Source of the DNA: Bythopirellula polymerisocia
Lineage (GTDB): Bacteria > Planctomycetota > Planctomycetia > Pirellulales > Lacipirellulaceae
Direction: 5' to 3'
Length of the DNA stretch: 64,000 bases
Assembly (NCBI RefSeq): GCF_007860015.1
Contig: NZ_SJPS01000001.1
Location: 62,001-126,000 of the forward strand
Under the pieces are notes generated by a model, which saw only the letters and a program-made list of their open reading frames with translations, searched no databases and was not told where the DNA came from. Shown piece by piece: positions 36,628 to 45,788 of the stretch (its first letter is position 1; each line of letters begins with the position of its first letter). The position numbers and the translations under genes were made by a program.

Positions 36628-37755
36628 ATGCAGTGTAAGCATAGGCCCTCATTCTGTTTGTCTCTCTGTGCAAGCGCCTTCTTGATGGCATGTTGCCAGG
36701 CGATTTGGATTCAACAGGCACAGGCTGCAGCTACGGAAGAAGCCTCTCGGATTTCTAAACTGGTTGATTCGGCTGTCGGATTTCTTGTCGCAGCCCAGGA
36801 CGATGACGGATCCTTTAGCAAAGATGCCGGCACTGGAGTCACCTCGCTAGTTGCCACGGCCTTATTGCGAAATGGCTATTCTCCTGAAGAGCCACTCGTT
36901 GCAAAGTCACTGGCTTACTTGCGACAGTTTGTTCAACCGGATGGGGGAATTTATCAACCAGGTAGCACTCATCGCAACTATGAGACGTGTATAGCTGTGG
37001 TCGCGTTCCATGAAGCAAACACGGATGGCAAGTACGACAAGCTGATTGCCAACGCGGAATCCTTTATCAAAGGCGAACAGTGGGATCAGGCCGAAGGGAT
37101 CGAGCCTTCCCAAGAAGCCTACGGTGGGTCTGGTTATGGTTCCCATTCACGCCCTGATCTTTCGAATACATCGTTCTTGATTGACACTCTACATACTTTG
37201 GGCCGCGGCGATGACGACCCGGCAATCCAGCGGGCACTGATTTTCGTGTCGCGATGCCAGAACTTAGCTACGAAATACAACGACACCAAATATGCTGACT
37301 TAAATCCTGACGGAGGATTTTATTACACCATTGCAGCGGGTGGCTCCAGTCAAGCGGGAAGCGAAGAGGATGGTGGGCTGCGGAGTTACGGTTCGATGAC
37401 TTATGCGGGTCTCAAGAGCATGATCTTTGCAGGGGTTAAAGCTAATGACCCTCGAGTGAAAGCTGCCTTCGAATGGGCACAAAAGAACTACACATTGGGC
37501 GAGAACCCAGGAATGGGAGATAGTGGACTCTTCTACTACTACCACACTTTTGCTAAATCGCTGGACGCCATTGGCGAACAGGAGTTCGTTGACGATTCAG
37601 GTAAGTCGCATGATTGGCGAGAAGAACTAGTTGCCGAGTTCGCCGAGCGCCAGCAACCCGACGGAAGTTGGGTTAATTCTAATGTTCGCTGGCTCGAAGG
37701 GGATCCGAATTTGGTCACCGGCTATGCGCTATTGGCACTCTCCTATTGCCGATAG
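36628..37755 (+). CDS. Secreted prenyltransferase/squalene-oxidase repeat protein
   Basis: This 375-residue protein has a signal peptide (CLSLCASAFLMACC...QAQA). Its repeats resemble those of squalene-hopene cyclases: VGFLVAAQDDDGSF, YLRQFVQPDGGIY, FVSRCQ.., and EFAERQQPDGSWVN. These fold into an alpha/alpha barrel. The DxDD acid motif of true cyclases is not obvious, so it may be a structural or binding relative, not a terpene cyclase. Similar genes are common in planctomycetes and often multicopy. It is exported to the envelope. No clear operon partner. Confidence 0.8.
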   Translation: MQCKHRPSFCLSLCASAFLMACCQAIWIQQAQAAATEEASRISKLVDSAVGFLVAAQDDDGSFSKDAGTGVTSLVATALLRNGYSPEEPLVAKSLAYLRQFVQPDGGIYQPGSTHRNYETCIAVVAFHEANTDGKYDKLIANAESFIKGEQWDQAEGIEPSQEAYGGSGYGSHSRPDLSNTSFLIDTLHTLGRGDDDPAIQRALIFVSRCQNLATKYNDTKYADLNPDGGFYYTIAAGGSSQAGSEEDGGLRSYGSMTYAGLKSMIFAGVKANDPRVKAAFEWAQKNYTLGENPGMGDSGLFYYYHTFAKSLDAIGEQEFVDDSGKSHDWREELVAEFAERQQPDGSWVNSNVRWLEGDPNLVTGYALLALSYCR

Positions 37756-37766
37756 GTCGGGTCGAC

Positions 37767-37787
37767 TCATGGTCTCATGATTTTCTT
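37767..37787 (+). terminator. Weak hairpin terminator
   Basis: TCATG, GTCT loop, CATGA and then TTTTCTT lie just after the stop at 37755. The stem is only five pairs but the T-run supports termination. Confidence 0.4.
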
Positions 37788-38062
37788 CTAACTCCGCCAT
37801 GGTGAGTACGACGCATCGGTGAGCCGCAGAAACCGGTTTTGATCTAAGCTGCGTTAACCTCTGCTTGATACGTCGGTGCTAGCGGTTGAGTAAACTCTAT
37901 CTCTCTTCTTGCCAACACGTTGCGATTTCTCGCTCGTGGTAGTTTTGACAACGAATGTATTCAAACCGAATGCAAGAAGTCTCTTCGTAGTGGGGGTGGG
38001 GTTTTAACGACAGAATTCGCAATGTGGTGTCAGGTAACGAGATGCGCCTTGAGGTCGCGAGT

Positions 38063-38078
38063 TGGCACACTAAATGCG
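38063..38078 (+). promoter_or_regulatory. Sigma-54 (RpoN) promoter
   Basis: TGGCACACTAAATGCG fits the -24/-12 consensus TGGCACG-N4-TTGCA, with the GG and GC pairs at the exact spacing. It predicts transcription from about 38089 and a leader of about 100 bases before the 38193 gene. Confidence 0.7.
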
Positions 38079-38192
38079 AAATACCCTAACCAGCAAACAG
38101 GACGCACTCTTGTAGCTAGCGTGCGAAACAGGCTGATGAATAAATAGCTGACCAGTTCAGCGAATCCCCCCCAGTGCATAGGAGAGAGTATC

Positions 38193-38492
38193 ATGTTGCG
38201 GAAAATCTTATTGAGTGTGGCGGCGATTGTCACAATCGCGTTTGCCGGAATGTCGACCGCCGAAGCAGGTGGTTGTTATCGCGGAGGAGGCGGTTACTAC
38301 GGTGGACACCATCACCATGGTGGCTACTACGGTGGTTCTCCTGCATATCGCAGTGCCCGCTACTACGGCGGTGGTCCTGGGTACTATGGGGGCGGCCCGG
38401 GTTACTATGGCGGTAGCGGTGTGTCCTACTACCGCGGGTCGGGCGGCTATGGTCGCTCTTACAGCGGGTTTGGAGTCTCGATTGGTTTCTGA
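38193..38492 (+). CDS. Small secreted Gly/Tyr-rich protein
   Basis: This 99-residue protein has a standard signal peptide (LRKILLSVAAIVTIAFAGMSTAEA), then a mature chain of Gly-Tyr repeats (YYGGHHHHGGYYGG; YYGGGPGYYGGG). The HHHH cluster could bind metal. Such low-complexity secreted proteins form surface or matrix material. It has its own sigma-54 promoter and a strong terminator, so it is a single-gene unit. The bias in glycine is far from that of the neighbours but fits repeat expansion. Confidence 0.8.
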   Translation: MLRKILLSVAAIVTIAFAGMSTAEAGGCYRGGGGYYGGHHHHGGYYGGSPAYRSARYYGGGPGYYGGGPGYYGGSGVSYYRGSGGYGRSYSGFGVSIGF

Positions 38493-38546
38493 GCAGCCAG
38501 GTTGAAGACTATCTCTGGCAGGGATTCGCCAAAAGTTTCGTTTATC

Positions 38547-38585
38547 AGGCCGTCGGCAAGGGTTTGCCGTCGGCCTCTTTTTATT
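38547..38585 (+). terminator. Strong intrinsic terminator
   Basis: AGGCCGTCGGCAA pairs with TTGCCGTCGGCCT (13 bp with one T-T mismatch, four-base loop), followed by CTTTTTATTT. It lies ~55 bp after the Gly/Tyr-rich gene. Confidence 0.85.
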
Positions 38586-38733
38586 TCGTAATGCAGTTTT
38601 CTAGACTACTTTGGCCACCAGGAGGGGGGACAGTACGCAAGAGGAACCCAAATGACATCACTTCGTAGACCATTCTGAGATATTAGTGTGGTATATTTGA
38701 TAACACTGCTAGCTGTCGGCAGGTCGTCTTTAT

Positions 38734-38747
38734 GACACAGTAGTGTC
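38734..38747. promoter_or_regulatory. Inverted repeat, possible activator site
   Basis: GACAC AGTA GTGTC is a perfect five-base inverted repeat ~45 bp before the second sigma-54 promoter. It could be an enhancer-binding site, but a shorter palindrome like this can arise by chance. Confidence 0.3.
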
Positions 38748-38792
38748 GCAAGTCTTTTCCATACATAAACTTAGGACGCCAACTAGGTCAGT

Positions 38793-38808
38793 TGGCACGC
38801 AAGGTGCA
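38793..38808 (+). promoter_or_regulatory. Sigma-54 (RpoN) promoter
   Basis: TGGCACGCAAGGTGCA matches TGGCACG-N4-TTGCA at all but one of the fixed positions. Transcription would begin near 38820, giving a leader of about 65 bases before the 38887 gene. Confidence 0.75.
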
Positions 38809-38886
38809 CAATTGTCATTGCAAAGCGGCAAACTGTTTTGCAAGTCCCACCTCACTGCCGCTGGGGGTAACCGCAGGAGAGAAACC

Positions 38887-39117
38887 ATGTACAAGAAACT
38901 GATAATCATGTTGGCTGTCGTCGCAGGTTTGGCCATCGCCGACGCACCCGCTGCCAATGCCTGGGGCTATCGACGGATCGCACCAGTCCGCCGAGTGCTG
39001 GGTCCTCCGTATCCAATCGCCCGTCGAGTGGTTGCCGGGCCAGTCATCTATCGTCGACCCATTTACCGCGCTCCCGTGGTCTACGGCCCCGGTGTATTTG
39101 TCGGCGTAGGATTCTAG
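38887..39117 (+). CDS. Small secreted Tyr/Arg/Pro-rich protein
   Basis: This 76-residue protein has a signal peptide (YKKLIIMLAVVAGLAIADAPAANA), then a basic, Pro- and Tyr-rich mature chain (RRIAPVRRVLGPPYPIARR; YRRPIYRAPVVYGPG) ending in a hydrophobic VFVGVGF. ATG 38887 is chosen because GGAGAG lies seven bases upstream and the signal peptide starts there; longer frames have no leader sense. It shares promoter type and general design with the gene at 38193, so both probably belong to one envelope response. Confidence 0.75.
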   Translation: MYKKLIIMLAVVAGLAIADAPAANAWGYRRIAPVRRVLGPPYPIARRVVAGPVIYRRPIYRAPVVYGPGVFVGVGF

Positions 39118-39139
39118 AGTGAGCAGAATTGGTTCAGAG

Positions 39140-39170
39140 GTTCCCGCACTCCAACTTGGAGAGCGGGAAC
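39140..39170 (+). terminator. Hairpin after the small secreted gene
   Basis: GTTCCCGC, an inner CTCC/GGAG pair, then GCGGGAAC form a two-part stem. It is followed by TCTGCTTGT, a weak T-tract. It is a probable terminator for the 38887 gene. Confidence 0.6.
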
Positions 39171-39371
39171 TCTGCTTGTAGCAATACCAAAAAGAATCAA
39201 CGGACCGAGTATTCCAGTATCGATTACTACAGTAGCTCAAGAGTTTAATAGTCAAAGAAACATCCAACAAATCGCGAGTGATTCCAGTTTATGTAGTGAT
39301 TGTAAGAACCGCCAAATGTAGCCATACTCAAGCTAACTGCAATTCTATTCAATCAAGGCGGCAGGCTAACC

Positions 39372-40946
39372 ATGGGAAGAACCATTAACTTCTCTGCAAG
39401 TCCTTTTCAAGTCGTTATCTTTATCACTTTTCATGCCTTTGCATTTGCTGATGAGCGTCCCAATATTCTCTTTATCTTTACTGACGACCACGCAACTCAG
39501 GCACTCTCTGCATACGGCTCGAAATTAATCGAGACACCAAATTTAGATCGAATCGCGGATGGGGGCATGCGTTTCGATCGATGCTATGTGACCAACTCGA
39601 TTTGTGGTCCTAGCCGGGCCTGTATCCTCACTGGAAAGTACAGCCATAAGAACGGCTACTATAACAACGATGAAGAGTTTGATGGGACACAACGAACGTT
39701 TCCCAAGCTGTTGCAACAGGCGGGGTATCAGACGGCGCTAATCGGCAAGTGGCATCTTGGCCGGAAGAGTATGCCGACCGGGTTCGACTACTGGCACATC
39801 CTAGAGCATCAAGGCTACTACTATCAGCCCAAGTTTGTGACTCCCTGGGGGCAGGTGCAGTACCTTGGCTATACCACCGACTTACTCACCGAACAGACTC
39901 TTGCTTGGCTGAAGCAAGGCCGGGATCCTGAAAAGCCCTTCATGTTGATGATGCAACACAAGGCTCCTCATCGGCCTTGGGATCCAGCCCCTGATCGGTT
40001 GACTGACAACACAGATCACGTCTACCCTGAACCTGACAATCTCTTCGACGATTACGAAAACCGCTCCTCAGCAGCTGCCCGCGCAGAAATGCGAATCGCT
40101 GAAGATAATCAGATGAGCATCGGCGGACCAGATCTCAAAGCATGGGATCGGGAAGATCTGAATAACCCCAATAACACACGCGCCAGGGACTGGTTCTATG
40201 GAAAAATGACCCACGATCAACTGACTGCGTGGAAGGCAGCTTATCGCGAAAAAAATAAAGCCTATTATGACGGAGACCTTGCGGGGAAGGACCTCGTCCG
40301 CTGGAAGTATCAACGGTTTTTGCAGGATTACCTCAGCTGTGTAGCCTCAGTGGACGACAGTGTCGGAAAGGTGCTCGACTATCTTGATGAAGCAGGGCTG
40401 GCTGATAATACCGTGGTGATCTACAGTTCTGACCAAGGATTCTTCTTGGGAGAACACGGTTGGTTCGACAAACGATTCATGTACGAAGAGTCGCTCCGCG
40501 CACCGCTACTGGTGCGTTGGCCAGGAGTCACCAAGCCAGGAAGCGTTGAGAAGCGAATCGTTTCAAATCTCGACTTTGCGGAGACGTTTTTAGATCTCGC
40601 CAATGCAGAGATTCCCGCCGATATGCAAGGGGCGAGCCTGGAGCCCTTGCTCCGCGAGACTCCCCCTGCTGACTGGCGTGACTCGTTCTATTACCACTAC
40701 TACGAGGGAGCCGACGGGGGACACAAAGTCTGTGAGCATTATGGTGTCACCAATGGTCGCTACAAGCTGATTAACTTCTACAAGCTCGGCGAGTGGGAAC
40801 TGTTCGATTTGGAAAACGATCCGCAGGAGATGCACTCTGTATACGGCAAAGAAAAGTACGCTGACGTGCAAGCGACGATGTTGGCCGAATTGCAACGGTT
40901 ACGTTCGGAACTTGAAGTTACTGAGAACGACCCGGACAGTAAGTAA
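39372..40946 (+). CDS. Secreted sulfatase
   Basis: This 524-residue type I sulfatase hydrolyses a sulfate ester. A short signal peptide precedes [15 protein letters not shown], whose aspartates bind calcium. [15 protein letters not shown] carries the CxPSR motif with Cys78, which must be converted to formylglycine. [15 protein letters not shown] and [20 protein letters not shown] are the other family blocks. The C-terminal [14 protein letters not shown] region is typical of the planctomycete sulfatase group. The substrate is probably a sulfated polysaccharide or oligosaccharide. It lies at the left edge of the glycan locus; no LacI-type operator was found in front of it. Confidence 0.92.
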   Translation: MGRTINFSASPFQVVIFITFHAFAFADERPNILFIFTDDHATQALSAYGSKLIETPNLDRIADGGMRFDRCYVTNSICGPSRACILTGKYSHKNGYYNNDEEFDGTQRTFPKLLQQAGYQTALIGKWHLGRKSMPTGFDYWHILEHQGYYYQPKFVTPWGQVQYLGYTTDLLTEQTLAWLKQGRDPEKPFMLMMQHKAPHRPWDPAPDRLTDNTDHVYPEPDNLFDDYENRSSAAARAEMRIAEDNQMSIGGPDLKAWDREDLNNPNNTRARDWFYGKMTHDQLTAWKAAYREKNKAYYDGDLAGKDLVRWKYQRFLQDYLSCVASVDDSVGKVLDYLDEAGLADNTVVIYSSDQGFFLGEHGWFDKRFMYEESLRAPLLVRWPGVTKPGSVEKRIVSNLDFAETFLDLANAEIPADMQGASLEPLLRETPPADWRDSFYYHYYEGADGGHKVCEHYGVTNGRYKLINFYKLGEWELFDLENDPQEMHSVYGKEKYADVQATMLAELQRLRSELEVTENDPDSK

Positions 40947-40992
40947 TGGAAAATAGAACAAATTGCTTCTATCCTTGGTTTCCCATTTCTTC

Positions 40993-42441
40993 TTATTCCT
41001 TCAACTTTAGCCTTTCGACAGCTAGTTGCGCACTGGGGTGCTGCATGAAGAGCTTCCAAACCAAGCCCGTGCGAGCATTTTCGATCGCCAGCAACATCGG
41101 TCCTTCGTCGATACTAATATAGTCGGGAGTTCCCTGCTGCTCGGTGCGATCCAGGTTGAAGCTGTCGAGCAGGCCGTAGCCTCCTTCGTCAATGTCTCGC
41201 CAGACGATATGTTTTCCGTCTGTATCCTTAAGATTGCGAAAATGTCGGAGAGCTTCTACTGCCAGATCGGGCACAAACATAATCGCTGAACCGGCAGCGT
41301 AGGGGGTGACTGTTCCACCGCAGAAGTTGTCCCTCTCCTCGAGATTAGGTTGCACCGATTGGACGATGTAGCCGATCGTGCCATCTGGATTAACGTCGGC
41401 CGCCGGGCTTAATCCCCAGGAATCAGGCCCGAACGTCTTAAACTCATCCGCTTTCTCGATACAACGCTGACGATGTGTGAGCATCGCCCGCCGGGAGTTT
41501 TCAAACCAATCGATCCTCGACTGATCGACACCAAATTGAGCCGGGTTATCCGCTCCGAAAGAGCGATAGTCGATCCAGCAATGATTGAAGAAGTAAGTGA
41601 AAAGAGGGCCGGCCCAAGACACCGCGTAAGGAGGCATCTCTTTATGGCTTTTCAGCACTCGATGCAATCGATAATACACTTCCGGCGGGACGGCGTGTTC
41701 AGCAACCGGAGATCCAACTGCTAAGAAAGTAACAAGCTGTTCCTCAGCGCTGGCGTCGTGCCAATTCCAGGGCCGAAACTCTCCAGGAGTCTCTAAGTCA
41801 TGGCCTTCGTCGTCGGGGCGCCAACCAAACGAAATGAATCCCTCTGGTTTGGTTTCATAGATTTTCCAGTTCGCCTGCGATACCATCTGGTCAACCAATT
41901 CGGCAACTTCACCACCAAAATAACTGGCCACGGTCATGGCGCCTGCCTGCAAAAGAGCGTGATCGACGGTGCTGGCCTGAACCTGTGGACCTTGCTCTTG
42001 GTGCATTCCACCGTTATTCAAGTCGACATAGTGGAGATAAATACCAAACTTCTTGTTGTCATTGCGCGGTACGATTCCTTTTAGAATGGCTAGACTGTAA
42101 TCCAGGCCCTCTTGTCGAGTAATCCACCCGCGCTCGACGCCAATGGGAATCGCGGAGAGTTGAAATCCCACGCCTGCTAGACTCGATACCCGATCGTCAG
42201 TCAGTCTGTCCATCACAAGCGGAACAGGGTCTCCCACCTCTTCCCACAAGAATTGAAAGCATCCCCGCTGGATTTCATCGAGCAAGATCTCGTCATCGGT
42301 ACTAAACTCGTGAGTGAGGGCTTCGGTCGCCTCCTTGGATCGCAATACGTCTTCCTGAGCAAAGGCCATCTTCGAAGAGAGCATCATTCCCAGAAAAAAG
42401 ACGATCCATTGTGGGTTCGTCAAACATCTCTTGGTGTGCAT
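40993..42441 (-). CDS. Secreted glycoamylase-domain hydrolase, GH144-like (candidate endo-beta-1,2-glucanase)
   Basis: This 482-residue protein has a signal peptide (WIVFFLGMMLSSKMAFA). It holds the glycoamylase (PF10091) alpha/alpha barrel, seen in LLDEIQRGCFQFLWEEVGDP, VGFQLSAIPIGVERGWITR, TWLWND-type blocks and ENARTGLVWKLFMQHPSAQ. In Bacteroidetes this domain includes GH144 endo-beta-1,2-glucanases, while others are unassigned. The start shares an intergenic control region with lacI: a TTGACA-N17-TATTCT promoter covers the LacI-type operator. That and the GH94 gene support beta-1,2-glucan as substrate, but it remains inferred. Confidence 0.82.
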   Translation of the reverse strand: MHTKRCLTNPQWIVFFLGMMLSSKMAFAQEDVLRSKEATEALTHEFSTDDEILLDEIQRGCFQFLWEEVGDPVPLVMDRLTDDRVSSLAGVGFQLSAIPIGVERGWITRQEGLDYSLAILKGIVPRNDNKKFGIYLHYVDLNNGGMHQEQGPQVQASTVDHALLQAGAMTVASYFGGEVAELVDQMVSQANWKIYETKPEGFISFGWRPDDEGHDLETPGEFRPWNWHDASAEEQLVTFLAVGSPVAEHAVPPEVYYRLHRVLKSHKEMPPYAVSWAGPLFTYFFNHCWIDYRSFGADNPAQFGVDQSRIDWFENSRRAMLTHRQRCIEKADEFKTFGPDSWGLSPAADVNPDGTIGYIVQSVQPNLEERDNFCGGTVTPYAAGSAIMFVPDLAVEALRHFRNLKDTDGKHIVWRDIDEGGYGLLDSFNLDRTEQQGTPDYISIDEGPMLLAIENARTGLVWKLFMQHPSAQLAVERLKLKE

Positions 42442-42568
42442 GATGACTCCAAAGTTAAATTGTATGTGAGAGTGAGAAAGAAAGATGAGGATGCTTCCAG
42501 CGAAGTCTGGTACAGATACTCCACACAGATAAATTGATTAAAAACGTCACGGACTTCGAATGGATTCA

Positions 42569-42598
42569 TTGACAAGTGCTACAAACTCAGAATAAGAT
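42569..42598 (+). promoter_or_regulatory. lacI-gene promoter, -35/-10
   Basis: TTGACA at 42569-42574 and TAAGAT at 42593-42598 are 18 bp apart. The operator begins three bases after the -10 box, which would cover the transcription start. Confidence 0.65.
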
Positions 42599-42617
42599 TG
42601 ATTGAAAGCGCTGTCAA
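42589..42617 (-). promoter_or_regulatory. Promoter of the glycoamylase gene, -35/-10
   Basis: On the minus strand TTGACA (42617-42612) and TATTCT (42594-42589) are 17 bp apart. The -35 box lies inside the operator, so bound LacI protein should block it. Confidence 0.55.
42602..42617. promoter_or_regulatory. LacI-type operator, copy 1
   Basis: TTGAAAGCGCTGTCAA is a 16-bp palindrome with one mismatched pair. It lies between the divergent promoters of the glycoamylase and lacI genes, about 50 bp before lacI. Copies 2-4 share the AGCGCT core. Confidence 0.75.
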
Positions 42618-42665
42618 TTACGATGTCGCAAAAATGGAATTTTGCGTCCCTTTGGAGAGTATCCA

Positions 42666-43691
42666 ATGCCTGCTTCGATCGAAGACGTTGCCAAGAAAGC
42701 AAATGTATCTATCAGCACAGTTTCTCGCGTGCTTAATCGTCGCAACATAGTCAATGATAAAACGCGCAAGCGCGTGGAAATTGCGATCAGGGAACTCAAT
42801 TATCGTCCCAACGTGTTTGCACGGGGGCTGATGCTCCAGCAGAGTAATATTCTGGGTCTGGTATTGCCCGATCTTCACGGCGAATTCTATTCGGAAATCA
42901 TCCGCGGTGCGAATAACAAAGCCCATGACTTAGGTTACCAATTGATGGTGTCCTCGGTGGGGGGCAAGAATGACGGCCATTCGGTATTGTCTGCCGTTTC
43001 CAACCATGGATTGGTCGATGGAATCGTCGTGATGGTCTCGGAGATCGATTCAAAGGCCAAGAAGACACTTGCTGGGGTCACGACCCCGTTTGTGGTGCTC
43101 GATGGCCAGGTCGATCGTGTGAATCACGACAGTGTTGTCATCGATCAACGGCATGGTGCCGAGGAAATGATGAAACACTTGATCGAAGATCGACACGCGA
43201 AAAATATTGTCTTTGTTGGAGGGCCCAAAACAAATATCGACACTATCGATCGACTTGCAGCCTATCGAGAGACCATGCGGCAATCTTCACTAGATGTCGA
43301 TTCTAAAGATATCTACCATTTGGATTTTAGTTACGAAAAGGCATTCGACCTTGGTATTGAGAAAGTGAAAGAGTGGGCGGAGTCGGAGGCCTTTATCTTT
43401 GCGGCAAACGATGAAATGGCTGCTGGAATTATTGACGCAGCCATAGAAAAGAACATTTCCGTACCTGAAGAAATCCGCGTGGTCGGCTTCGATGACACCC
43501 GCATTGCCATCATGACCAGGCCGCGGCTTACCACGGTTCACGTTCCCATGTCTAGCATGGGGGCACAGGCCGTTGAGTTGCTTTGCCAGCGACTGAAAGA
43601 GCCAGAACGCCCACCTGTCAAGATTACACTGCACTCCAATCTAGTCATACGGGAATCGTGTGGAACATCGAGAGGAGCGTCCATTTACTGA
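42666..43691 (+). CDS. LacI-family transcriptional regulator
   Basis: This 341-residue repressor has an N-terminal helix-turn-helix and hinge (SIEDVAKKANVSISTVSRVL, LNYRPNVFARGLM, residues 1-60), then a periplasmic-binding-protein-like effector domain (ILGLVLPDLHGEFYSEI, IVFVGGPKTNIDTIDRLAAY, FIFAANDEMAAGIIDAA, VRVVGFDDTRIAIMTRPRL-type segments). ATG 42666 has GGAG upstream; a TTG nine codons earlier is not needed. The operator sits in its own promoter, so it is likely self-regulated. A glucan fragment such as sophorose is the likely inducer. The transporter gene follows 99 bp later on the same strand. Confidence 0.9.
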   Translation: MPASIEDVAKKANVSISTVSRVLNRRNIVNDKTRKRVEIAIRELNYRPNVFARGLMLQQSNILGLVLPDLHGEFYSEIIRGANNKAHDLGYQLMVSSVGGKNDGHSVLSAVSNHGLVDGIVVMVSEIDSKAKKTLAGVTTPFVVLDGQVDRVNHDSVVIDQRHGAEEMMKHLIEDRHAKNIVFVGGPKTNIDTIDRLAAYRETMRQSSLDVDSKDIYHLDFSYEKAFDLGIEKVKEWAESEAFIFAANDEMAAGIIDAAIEKNISVPEEIRVVGFDDTRIAIMTRPRLTTVHVPMSSMGAQAVELLCQRLKEPERPPVKITLHSNLVIRESCGTSRGASIY

Positions 43692-43790
43692 GTCTTTTTG
43701 TCTTTCGTCACTTCAAGTGACCCTTGCACCGCGTCCGACGGACATGACACTCTTTTCCACTCAACTTTTCTCACACAGGTCTGCCCCACG

Positions 43791-45788
43791 ATGTCGACTC
43801 ACCAACGGCATACGATTCCAGCAGAGGATCGTGTCCCCTGGAACCAATTGATTGCCTACGGCATGGGAGGCGTGATCCCGATTGCCTTGTTCAATATCGC
43901 CGGGCAGCTCATGGGCTTGCTGGGCAATATCTCGCTGGGACTGAGTGCGTTTTGGTTGGGTACGATCATGATTATTCCCCGGTTGTGGGATGCAATCTCG
44001 GACCCCATCATTGGGCATTTGTCTGATAACACCCGGACTCGCTGGGGTCGGCGGAGACCCTTCATCTTAATCGGTACCCTGGCAGTCGCTGTGAGCTTCG
44101 TCGCCATGTGGTGGGTGCCACGCGGCGAGTGGATACGGTCCCTCCTGGCGAGTGATGGTTTTTACAACTTTGTCCAATTTAGTTTTCTTCTTGGAGGGAT
44201 CATTGTCTTATTCATGATATGCAAGGCATCTCTTCAATCTCGTTCGAGAAAGAACCGCCTCTACCTTCTCATCGGTGGAATCGTATTTTCAATAATTTTT
44301 TTCGGTATTTGGTGGGTTTCACGAGGCGAGGGGATCAAGTTGTCGTTTGCCAGTGAAGCAGCCTATAACTGGTTTCAACTCAGTTTTATATTGGCGGGAC
44401 TGCTCATTTTCTTCACTTCCTGCACGATCTTTGAGATTCCCCATGGGGCGCTTGGCATGGAGATGTCGAGTGACTACCACGAGCGGACTCGGTTATTCAG
44501 TGCCAAAAGTTTTCTGGGAAATTTATTTGCCATGGGCACTCCCTGGCTGATCGCACTGGCGGGGATGGATTTCTTTCGTGGGCCTGGGGGAGACGTGGCC
44601 GATGGCATGCGCTATGTTTCGCTCCTGATTGCCGCCATTCTGGCTCCTATGGCTTGGTGGTGGTTTTTTTCTCTCCGCGAACCAGCTTTTACAGTTGTCA
44701 AAGAACAGCAGAAAACTGGCTTCTGGAAAAGTATGCATACGACCATGAGCAACAAGACGTTTCTCAGCCTGGTGGTGATTATCTTCACCTTGGCCATGGG
44801 ATTCAACTTCGTCGCGCTGTTCAATTATTACATCACTATCTTTTATCTCTATGGTGGCAATGAAGTTGCCGCTGGCACGCTGCTAGGATGGGGGGGCACT
44901 ACTTGGGCTGTTACGGGACTCATCGCCGTATTCCCCTTGAATTGGATCAGCCGGCGACTGGGAAAAAACAAGACTCTGCTAATCGCGATTTTGCTAATGT
45001 GCACCGCACAGCTCACGAAGATCGTCTGTTATAACCCTGAGCTTCCCTACTTGGTACTCATCCCCACGACGTTGCTTTCAGCAGGAATGTTGATGTTTTT
45101 CACATTGGGCTCGTCGATGGTCGGTGACATTTGCGATGAAGACGAGTTGCGTACCGGCACGCGATCTGAGGGAAGCTACTACAGTGTCTATTGGTGGTTT
45201 ATCAAGATGGGCACCGCGTTTGCGAGCTTTGTCACAGGCGTGCTTTTAGTGTTTACGAGTTTCGATGAACAGCAAAACGTTTCAGCAAACTCTCTGCGTG
45301 GAAGCATCGAGGTCCTCAACGCGGACATCGAAGAATGGGGCAAATCTAGCGTTCCACCACCTGAACGCCTCGAGGCCGTCAACAAACATATCGCAACCGT
45401 CCAGAAACATATCACTAAGCTCAATGATCACTTTGAAAAAAGAATCAACGATCTGCCCAGCCAGGCAGACAATACTGGGCAGCTCAAAATGCATCTGGAA
45501 AAAACCGCTAAACTTGCAGCGGCGCTCGAAACACAAGCAGCCGAATTGGTAACCAACCCGGCAGAATTGGCAAGCCAAACCAATGAGATGCTTGCCGTCG
45601 CGGCACTGCTCAAGAAACAGGCCCCACTCACTTTATTCCGCCTCCGCTTGGTCGAGATCGGTCTGCCACTGCTACTGAGCATCGTCTCGATCTGGCTCAC
45701 ATTGCGCTATTCGCTCACAGAAGAGCGCTGTTATGAGATTAAAGAAGAGTTGAAGAAAAGGCGTGAGGAATTAGTGGTTAGTGGTTAG
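43791..45788 (+). CDS. GPH-family sugar:cation symporter with internal duplication and helical insert
   Basis: This 665-residue transporter of the glycoside-pentoside-hexuronide group begins AYGMGGVIPIALFNIAGQ and has the family's RLWDAISDPIIGHLSDNTR and RTRWGRRRPFIL motifs. Residues about 93-150 and 160-217 repeat each other (WWVPRGEWIRSLLASDGFYN against WWVSRGEGIKLSFASEAAYN), adding helices to the standard 12. Near the C-terminus, residues about 491-618 are a charged helical segment inserted before the last helix. The ATG at 43791 fits the family start. It probably imports the oligosaccharide cleaved outside; the next gene converges after ~30 bp. Confidence 0.9.
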   Translation: MSTHQRHTIPAEDRVPWNQLIAYGMGGVIPIALFNIAGQLMGLLGNISLGLSAFWLGTIMIIPRLWDAISDPIIGHLSDNTRTRWGRRRPFILIGTLAVAVSFVAMWWVPRGEWIRSLLASDGFYNFVQFSFLLGGIIVLFMICKASLQSRSRKNRLYLLIGGIVFSIIFFGIWWVSRGEGIKLSFASEAAYNWFQLSFILAGLLIFFTSCTIFEIPHGALGMEMSSDYHERTRLFSAKSFLGNLFAMGTPWLIALAGMDFFRGPGGDVADGMRYVSLLIAAILAPMAWWWFFSLREPAFTVVKEQQKTGFWKSMHTTMSNKTFLSLVVIIFTLAMGFNFVALFNYYITIFYLYGGNEVAAGTLLGWGGTTWAVTGLIAVFPLNWISRRLGKNKTLLIAILLMCTAQLTKIVCYNPELPYLVLIPTTLLSAGMLMFFTLGSSMVGDICDEDELRTGTRSEGSYYSVYWWFIKMGTAFASFVTGVLLVFTSFDEQQNVSANSLRGSIEVLNADIEEWGKSSVPPPERLEAVNKHIATVQKHITKLNDHFEKRINDLPSQADNTGQLKMHLEKTAKLAAALETQAAELVTNPAELASQTNEMLAVAALLKKQAPLTLFRLRLVEIGLPLLLSIVSIWLTLRYSLTEERCYEIKEELKKRREELVVSG

